DNA of 64,000 nucleotides, from the NCBI GenBank assembly GCA_013388745.1, contig JACAER010000035.1:1-64000 (forward strand). The letters are read 5' to 3'. Shown one piece after another: positions 58,701-64,000 of the stretch. Below the pieces are notes generated by a model. The model saw nothing but the letters and a program-made list of their open reading frames with translations, did no database searches and had not been told where the DNA came from. The translations under genes and the position numbers were made by a program. This DNA comes from Chloroflexota bacterium. Its GTDB lineage: Bacteria; Chloroflexota; Anaerolineae; Aggregatilineales; Phototrophicaceae. The first letter of the stretch is position 1, and each line of letters starts with the position of its first letter.

Positions 58701-59456
58701 ATGCGCATCCTATATGTTGAAGACAATCCAGCGAATCTGTTTCTTGTCCAGCGTATCGCGCGCATGGGCAATCATGAAGTCCTGAACTATCCCAACGGCG
58801 AAAGCGCGCTGGAAAACTTCGAGCGTGACCGCCCCGATCTGGTCTTGATGGACGTGCAGCTCGAAGGCAGCCTGACCGGGCTGGACGTGGTGCGCAAGCT
58901 GCGCGGGTCGGGCTATAAAACGCCGATTGTCGCCGTCACCGCCTATGCCATGATCGGCGACCGCGAGCGCTGTCTGGAAGCGGGCTGCGACGATTACCTG
59001 GCGAAGCCGCTGCCTGTGCCCAGGTTGGTGGAACTCATCAAGCGCTACGATCCGGTGCAGCCGACGGCAGCGCCCGCCGCAGAAACGCCTAAAGCCGAAG
59101 CGCCCGCCCCAGAAGTACCCCAAGTCGAAGCGCCCAAAGGGGACGCACCCACCGCCGCGCCAGAAAAGCCTGCCGCCGCGCCCAAAGTGGAAGTGCCCGC
59201 CGCAGAAGCTCCCACAGTGCAAGCCTCCCCTGCCGCCGCGCACGGGGCACCCGCGCCGGAAAAACCCGCTGTAGAAGCGCCCGCCGCCGCCGAAACACCC
59301 GTAAGCGACACTAAAGCGCTGGCGACGCCCGTGCCCACTGTGCTCGCCGTCAAGACCGACGAAGCCAAAGCGCTGCTGGCGAACGACACGCCGCCGCCAC
59401 CCGCCCCAACCCCGCCGACCACGCCGGCTGACACGCAAGAGGAAAAATCATCGTAG
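58701..59456 (+). CDS. Response regulator receiver with long Ala/Pro/Glu tail
   Basis: The 251-residue protein is a single receiver domain in residues 1-~118: VEDNPANLFLVQ, phospho-acceptor Asp51 in LVLMDVQLEG, the conserved switch threonine in IVAVTAYAMIGDRE, and the lysine in DDYLAKPLPVP. There is no DNA-binding output. Instead residues ~120-251 are Ala/Pro/Glu/Lys-rich (APAPEVPQVEAPKGDAP, PEKPAAAPKVEVPAAEAP) and likely unstructured. Start ATG 58701 follows AGAGGT, 7 bases after the kinase stop. It probably acts by protein contacts. Confidence 0.93.
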   Translation: MRILYVEDNPANLFLVQRIARMGNHEVLNYPNGESALENFERDRPDLVLMDVQLEGSLTGLDVVRKLRGSGYKTPIVAVTAYAMIGDRERCLEAGCDDYLAKPLPVPRLVELIKRYDPVQPTAAPAAETPKAEAPAPEVPQVEAPKGDAPTAAPEKPAAAPKVEVPAAEAPTVQASPAAAHGAPAPEKPAVEAPAAAETPVSDTKALATPVPTVLAVKTDEAKALLANDTPPPPAPTPPTTPADTQEEKSS

Positions 59457-59553
59457 CACCCGTTGGAAAAGGGACGAAAAGCAGGCCACAACGCGAAAAA
59501 GAAGCCGCCGCATTTTTAGAAGGATAACTTAATGTAGAAGGGTTGTTTATTAA

Positions 59554-59994
59554 ATGACGGAAAATATCGCTTTAGTGGTAGACGACACGCCCGCCAACCG
59601 CGACTTTTTGGAACGCCTGCTCGCCCAGGCCAAATTCAGTGTGCGCGGCGCAGAAAGCGGCGCGGCGGCACTGGCGGCGCTCAAGGAAGACGAACAATTG
59701 GCGCTGGCCATGGTCGATATGCAGCTTCCCGATATGAACGGCCTGCAATTGACCAGTGAACTGCGCCAACGTTTCCCCGACGCCGTGATCGTTATCGCCA
59801 CCATGTACGACGAACGCTCACTGATGGAGCGCGCCTTCCAGCGTGGCTGCAACGTGTTTCTGGTCAAACCGCACGGCTTCATGGAATTGTTCAAACGGCT
59901 GACAACCACCAAACTGGAAGATTTGCGCCAGCAGCAGGCCCTGGTGATCGACCAGTACGGCCCGCGCGTCTATTCCACCAGCACGCGCGGCTGA
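59554..59994 (+). CDS. Single-domain response regulator
   Basis: The 146-residue protein is a CheY-like receiver: LVVDDTPANRDFLERLL, phospho-acceptor Asp55 in LAMVDMQLPDMNGLQL, the switch threonine in VIVIATMYDERSL, and the lysine in FLVKPHGFMELFK. A short C-terminal extension follows (LRQQQALVIDQYGPRVYSTSTRG). It has no output domain. It lies 97 bases after the first regulator and before the PP2C gene, completing a kinase/regulator/regulator set. Confidence 0.93.
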   Translation: MTENIALVVDDTPANRDFLERLLAQAKFSVRGAESGAAALAALKEDEQLALAMVDMQLPDMNGLQLTSELRQRFPDAVIVIATMYDERSLMERAFQRGCNVFLVKPHGFMELFKRLTTTKLEDLRQQQALVIDQYGPRVYSTSTRG

Positions 59995-60026
59995 AAACTA
60001 TGCCCATCGCTTAACAAAAACGTCAT

Positions 60027-60055
60027 TTGGACTCCAGCGCGTTTGCGTTTATGAT
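60027..60055 (+). promoter_or_regulatory. Candidate sigma-70-type promoter for the PP2C gene
   Basis: TTGGAC (60027-60032) and TATGAT (60050-60055) with 17-base spacing lie about 100 bases before the ATG at 60154. Confidence 0.55.
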
Positions 60056-60153
60056 AGTAGAATGTTAGATAAGGGGAATTGTTATTCTTCCACAAGACTC
60101 TCCCCATAAATCCTGAGCACGGGGGCTGCCGGCTACAGGTCGAGGAAGCGCGC

Positions 60154-60957
60154 ATGAGTTTGCCGGTATTGGATATTGCTGGACAGTCAGACATTGGGCT
60201 GAAACGCGAGCGCAACGAGGACTGTTATGAAATTCGCGCCACGCCGCCGCTGGCGGGGGCGGAAGATGCGCTGTTTCTAGTAGCTGATGGTATCGGCGGC
60301 ATGAGCGGCGGCGATGTGGCCGCGCGCGCGGCTGTCGAGCAGATTATCCAGCGCTACTATCGCGGGCGCGTCAACGGGCATCGCGGCGAACCGCTGGACG
60401 TGCTGCAAAACACGCTCGAAGAAACCAACCTGCATATCCGCGAACAGGCCAGCGCGCTCGGCCTGATGCGCATCGGCTCGACGATTGCCGGGCTGGTGCT
60501 GCAATCCTCGCTGCACGCCATTGTGTTTAACGTCGGCGATACACGTGTGTACCGCATTCGCGGCGCGCAGATCGAAAAGCTCAGCCAGGATCAAACCCTG
60601 AGCGAACAGCAGTTGGCGCAGGGACTTATCAGCCACGAAGAAGCGCGCTCCACGCGCAACAGCCCGATCACCGCCTTTTTGGGGCAGCCGACACCGATCG
60701 AAGCCGCCTACCAGACCACCGACATGCGTGAAGGCGACGTGTTTGTGCTGTGCAGCGACGGGCTGTGGAATCTGGTGAAAGAGGATGAAATCGTCCAGAT
60801 TATCGCGCGCGCGCCGGCCAAAATGGCCGTAGACCGCCTGATCCGCATGACGCTGAAACGCGGCGCGCCCGACAACGTGACCGTCGTTATCGTGCGCATC
60901 GGCGCGGCGCCGCGTTTGGGCCTGTTCTCGCGTTTGTTCACCAAATTTATCCCCTGA
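60154..60957 (+). CDS. PP2C-family Ser/Thr protein phosphatase (Stp-like)
   Basis: The 267-residue protein has the PP2C metal-binding motifs: SDIGLKRERNEDCYEI, FLVADGIGGMSGGDVAA, SAIVFNVGDTRVYRI-like VFNVGDTRVYRI, LSEQQLAQGLISHEEAR, ITAFLGQPT, VFVLCSDGLWNLV and APDNVTVVIVRI. It would dephosphorylate serine/threonine targets in the cytoplasm and is the natural opponent of a kinase like that at 25701. ATG 60154 is preferred; the upstream frame lacks family sequence. It has a good promoter of its own. Confidence 0.94.
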   Translation: MSLPVLDIAGQSDIGLKRERNEDCYEIRATPPLAGAEDALFLVADGIGGMSGGDVAARAAVEQIIQRYYRGRVNGHRGEPLDVLQNTLEETNLHIREQASALGLMRIGSTIAGLVLQSSLHAIVFNVGDTRVYRIRGAQIEKLSQDQTLSEQQLAQGLISHEEARSTRNSPITAFLGQPTPIEAAYQTTDMREGDVFVLCSDGLWNLVKEDEIVQIIARAPAKMAVDRLIRMTLKRGAPDNVTVVIVRIGAAPRLGLFSRLFTKFIP

Positions 60958-60989
60958 GCCTGTTTTTTCATTCCCACGAGCAAAACATC

Positions 60990-62225
60990 ATGACCGAAAA
61001 ACCTGTTTCTCTGCCGGCGCAGCGCGGATGGCGCGCGCTGCCGCGCAATGTCTGGGTCGTCACTCTCACCAGCTTTTTGACCGATATTTCCAGTGAGATG
61101 CTGTTTAACCTGCTGCCGTTGTTCCTGGCGAACGTCTTGGGCGTCAAGACCAACGTGATCGGCCTGATCGAAGGTCTGGCCGAAACCAGCGCCAGCCTGA
61201 TGAAAGTGTATTCCGGCTGGCTTTCGGATAAGCTGCGCCAGCGCAAGCGCCTGACGGTGCTCGGTTATACGCTCTCGGCGCTGGTCAAGCCGCTGCTGTA
61301 TTTCGTGACGGCCTGGACAGGCGTGCTGGCGGTGCGTTTTGTCGATCGGCTGGGCAAAGGGATGCGCACCGCGCCGCGCGACGCGCTGATCGCCGACAGC
61401 GTAGACGAAAAACAGCGCGGGCTGGCCTTTGGGCTGCACCGCAGCGGCGATACGTTCGGCGCGCTGTTGGGGCTGGGCATCGCGCTGCTGCTGGTGGCGG
61501 CAACCCAGGCGCAGGCGGTGAGTCTTTTGCGCGAAACGTTTCAGATCGTCGTGCTGATGAGCATCGTGCCGGCGCTGCTGGCGGTGGCGGCGCTGGCGGT
61601 GGGCGCGCGCGAAACGCGCATCACGACACAGCGCCCCGCGCCGCGCCTGACTTTGCGCGGGCTGCCCCCCTCGTTTCGCGCGTTTTTGGCCATTGTCGTG
61701 CTGTTCACACTCGGCAATTCCGCCGATGCTTTTCTGGTGCTGCGCGCGCAGGAACGCGGCCTGAACGTGATCGGCGTATTGGGCATGTTGATGACGTTTA
61801 ACGCTGTATATGCGCTGGTTTCTGGTCCCGCCGGCGCGCTTTCGGATCGCTTTGGGCGGCGGCGGCTGATTCTGCTCGGTTGGGGCGTGTATGGCCTGAT
61901 TTATCTGGGCTTCGCGCTGGCGACAGCGGCCTGGCACATCTGGCTGCTGTACGCTCTGTATGGGGTGTACTACGGCGTGTTCGAGGGCACGGCCAAAGCG
62001 CTCGTCGCTGATCTCGTGCCCGCCCAGCAGCGCGGCACGGCTTACGGCGTCTACAACGCAGTGGTGGGGCTGGCGGCGCTGCCCGCGAGTCTGCTGGCGG
62101 GCGTGCTCTGGCAGGGTGTCGGCGGCTGGGGCGGCTTCGGGGCGAGCGCGCCGTTCTGGTTTGGCGGCACATTGGCGCTGCTGGCGCTGCTGCTGCTGGC
62201 ACTGTGGAAACCGCAGCCCGCCTGA
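60990..62225 (+). CDS. Major facilitator superfamily transporter
   Basis: The 411-residue protein has 12 predicted helices and MFS features: [56 protein letters not shown] (A motif), [20 protein letters not shown], then a second A-like motif [21 protein letters not shown]. The DRLGKG(M/I)R-PRDALI signature is typical of a group often annotated as sugar or tetracycline-like carriers; the substrate is unknown. It follows the PP2C gene by 32 bases in the same direction. Confidence 0.9.
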   Translation: MTEKPVSLPAQRGWRALPRNVWVVTLTSFLTDISSEMLFNLLPLFLANVLGVKTNVIGLIEGLAETSASLMKVYSGWLSDKLRQRKRLTVLGYTLSALVKPLLYFVTAWTGVLAVRFVDRLGKGMRTAPRDALIADSVDEKQRGLAFGLHRSGDTFGALLGLGIALLLVAATQAQAVSLLRETFQIVVLMSIVPALLAVAALAVGARETRITTQRPAPRLTLRGLPPSFRAFLAIVVLFTLGNSADAFLVLRAQERGLNVIGVLGMLMTFNAVYALVSGPAGALSDRFGRRRLILLGWGVYGLIYLGFALATAAWHIWLLYALYGVYYGVFEGTAKALVADLVPAQQRGTAYGVYNAVVGLAALPASLLAGVLWQGVGGWGGFGASAPFWFGGTLALLALLLLALWKPQPA

Positions 62226-62241
62226 ATCCTTCCCAATGCGC

Positions 62242-62247
62242 TATAAT
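62242..62247 (+). promoter_or_regulatory. Candidate -10 box for the carboxylase gene
   Basis: TATAAT lies 47 bases before the ATG at 62294, in the spacer after the MFS gene. No clear -35 box is seen 17 bases upstream. Confidence 0.35.
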
Positions 62248-62293
62248 CAGCCTCAAATTGCCTGATGCAATACTATTTTTGGGGCCGCATCCA

Positions 62294-63898
62294 ATGGAAA
62301 TACTCGAATCGCAAATTTCGACACAGGACGAACGCTACCAAGCCAATTACGCGCACAACACGGCGCTGGCGCAGGAATTACGCGAACGACTGGCCGCAGC
62401 GGCGCAGGGCGGCGGCGAAAAATACCAGCAGCGCCACCGCGATCAGGGCAAGCTGTTTGTGCGCGAACGCATCGACAAACTGCTCGACGCGGGATCGGCG
62501 TTTCTGGAGCTGTCGCCGCTGGCCGCCTGGGAGCTGTATGACAACGAAGCGCCCGCAGCGGGCATCGTCACGGGCATTGGGCGCGTCAGCGTACAGGAGT
62601 GCCTGATCGTCGCCAACGACGCGACGGTGAAGGGCGGCACGTATTTCCCGCTGACCGTCAAAAAGCATTTGCGCGCGCAGCAGATCGCGCTGGAAAATCA
62701 TCTCCCCTGCATTTATCTGGTAGACAGCGGTGGCGCGTTTTTGCCCATGCAGGACGAAGTGTTCCCGGATGTCGATGATTTCGGGCGCATTTTTTACAAT
62801 CAGGCGCAGATGAGCGCGGCGGGCATCGCGCAGATCGCCTGCGTGATGGGAAGCTGCACGGCGGGCGGCGCGTATGTGCCTGCTATGTCGGATGAAACCG
62901 TGATTGTCAACAAAACGGGCACGATTTTTCTGGGCGGGCCGCCGCTGGTCAAGGCCGCCACCGGCGAAGAAGTCAGCGCGGAAGACTTGGGCGGCGCGCG
63001 CGTGCATACGCAGATTTCCGGCGTGGCCGATCATTTCGCCGAAGACGATGAGCACGCGCTGGAGATCGTGCGCGGAATCGCGGCTACGCTCAACCGCCGC
63101 AAACAGTTGGAGTCTGCCGCGCCTGAAGCGCCGCTGTATGATCCTAACGAACTGTACGGCATTTTGCCGACCAGCTTCCGCGAAAGCTACGACGTGCGCG
63201 AAGTGATCGCGCGGCTGGTAGACGGCAGCCGCTGGCGCGAATTTAAGGCCGATTACGGCACGACGCTGGTCACGGGTTTCGCGCGGATCGAAGGGCTGCT
63301 GGTGGGCATTGTCGCCAACAACGGCGTGCTGTTCAGTGAATCGGCGCTCAAGGGCGCGCATTTTGTGGAATTGTGTACGGCGCGCGCCATTCCGCTGCTG
63401 TTCTTGCAGAACATCACCGGCTTCATGGTCGGCAGGGCGTATGAGGCGGGCGGAATCGCCAAAGACGGCGCCAAAATGGTTCACGCCGTCGCCAATGCCG
63501 CCGTGCCCAAGCTGACGCTCATCATCGGCGGCTCGTTCGGCGCGGGCAATTACGGCATGTGCGGGCGCGCCTATGGCCCGCGTTTCCTGTTTATGTGGCC
63601 CAACAGCCGTATCAGCGTGATGGGTGGCGAACAGGCGGCCAACGTGCTGCTGACGATCAAACGCGACCAACTGGCGCGCGAACGTAAAGCCGACATGACG
63701 GCGGCAGAACAGGACGCTTTCCGCCAGCCGATTCTCGACAAATATGAGCGCGAAGGCAGCCCCTACTATTCGACCGCGCGCCTGTGGGACGACGGCATAT
63801 TAGACCCGGCGCAGACGCGGCGTGTGCTGGCGCTGGCCTTGAGCGCCTGCTACAACAAGCCCGCCGAAAAGACGCAGTATGGGGTGTTCAGGATGTGA
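62294..63898 (+). CDS. Acyl-CoA carboxylase carboxyltransferase (beta) subunit, methylcrotonyl-CoA type
   Basis: The 534-residue protein matches the biotin-dependent carboxyltransferase beta subunits closest to 3-methylcrotonyl-CoA carboxylase: [124 protein letters not shown] and [28 protein letters not shown]. It carboxylates an acyl-CoA in leucine or related catabolism with a biotin subunit not in this window. ATG 62294 is the family start. The next gene starts 2 bases after its stop. Confidence 0.93.
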   Translation: MEILESQISTQDERYQANYAHNTALAQELRERLAAAAQGGGEKYQQRHRDQGKLFVRERIDKLLDAGSAFLELSPLAAWELYDNEAPAAGIVTGIGRVSVQECLIVANDATVKGGTYFPLTVKKHLRAQQIALENHLPCIYLVDSGGAFLPMQDEVFPDVDDFGRIFYNQAQMSAAGIAQIACVMGSCTAGGAYVPAMSDETVIVNKTGTIFLGGPPLVKAATGEEVSAEDLGGARVHTQISGVADHFAEDDEHALEIVRGIAATLNRRKQLESAAPEAPLYDPNELYGILPTSFRESYDVREVIARLVDGSRWREFKADYGTTLVTGFARIEGLLVGIVANNGVLFSESALKGAHFVELCTARAIPLLFLQNITGFMVGRAYEAGGIAKDGAKMVHAVANAAVPKLTLIIGGSFGAGNYGMCGRAYGPRFLFMWPNSRISVMGGEQAANVLLTIKRDQLARERKADMTAAEQDAFRQPILDKYEREGSPYYSTARLWDDGILDPAQTRRVLALALSACYNKPAEKTQYGVFRM

Positions 63899-63899
63899 A

Positions 63900-64000
63900 A
63901 TGACGAACTTCGACGAGAAATATTTTGCCATTCTGCTTCAGCGCATCGCCGTTTGCAAAACGCACAGGCCGCGCTTTGGTCAGGGGACAGAACTTTCGCT
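63900..64000 (+). CDS. Start of an unidentified gene, cut by the window end
   Basis: From ATG 63900 the frame stays open to the window end, giving 33 residues: MTNFDEKYFAILLQRIAVC, then KTHRPRFGQGTELS. It begins 2 bases after the stop of the carboxylase gene, so co-translation is possible. Too little is visible to name it. Confidence 0.6.
   Translation, partial: MTNFDEKYFAILLQRIAVCKTHRPRFGQGTELS

Overview
The window is GC-rich bacterial chromosome, almost fully coding, with about 60 intact genes plus several remnants. The gene content points to a Chloroflexota (Anaerolineae-like) bacterium. The signs are secreted SH3b proteins with Pro/Thr linkers and CARDB domains, long multi-TM sensor kinases, zinc-less anti-sigma proteins fused to extracytoplasmic domains, a RicT/YaaT homologue, FmdB, and hairpins of the GGGGCGA...TCGCCC type between genes. 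This placement is an inference; no rRNA gene is present to test it.

Layout. 0.1-3.0 kb: a small proline-rich membrane protein, then a leftward operon of three histidine-kinase-derived proteins that lack the phospho-acceptor histidine, followed by a DUF554 membrane protein. 3.2-6.2 kb: a decayed stretch with a broken B3/4-domain gene, a small membrane-protein fragment, one intact secreted SH3-like protein, the tail of a GH31 glycosidase and a very AT-rich spacer. 6.2-12.8 kb: leftward metabolic genes (S51-like, M20 amidohydrolase, PIG-L deacetylase, RicT, acyl-CoA synthetase/GNAT fusion). 13-20.8 kb: a TIR-WD40 protein, a secreted SH3/CARDB protein and an oligopeptide-type ABC transporter. In that transporter the substrate-binding protein is circularly permuted and one permease carries a repetitive hydrophobic extension. 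20.9-23.1 kb: a WbuC-like cupin and two rhomboids, one lacking the catalytic histidine.

23.2-30.4 kb (rightward): FmdB, a gluzincin-type secreted lipoprotein peptidase, a Ser/Thr kinase with its kinase domain at the C-terminus, a phosphoesterase, rsmI and rpsD. 30.5-40.8 kb: a sugar epimerase-like SDR, a YeaQ-type protein, GT9, a methyltransferase, DinB, hisS, and an operon of RNase D, two small proteins and tadA, then a DUF4173 membrane protein and a MaoC hydratase. 41-45 kb (leftward): a TPR-like protein, a membrane glycosyltransferase and coaBC. 45-55 kb (rightward): a GNAT protein, an SpoIIIAA/Ycf45-like ATPase with R3H, an ECF sigma factor, clpP, a CNNM/CorC-type protein, a D-threonine-aldolase-like enzyme, and an ECF sigma with a SnoaL-fused anti-sigma. 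55-64 kb: an MFS carrier, an MTAP/PNP-like phosphorylase, a histidine kinase with two response regulators and a PP2C phosphatase, another MFS carrier, an acyl-CoA carboxylase beta subunit, and the start of one more gene.

The strongest candidates for something undescribed are the circularly permuted solute-binding protein with its atypical permease (16.3-20.7 kb) and the cassette of three histidine-less DHp proteins (1.4-3.0 kb).
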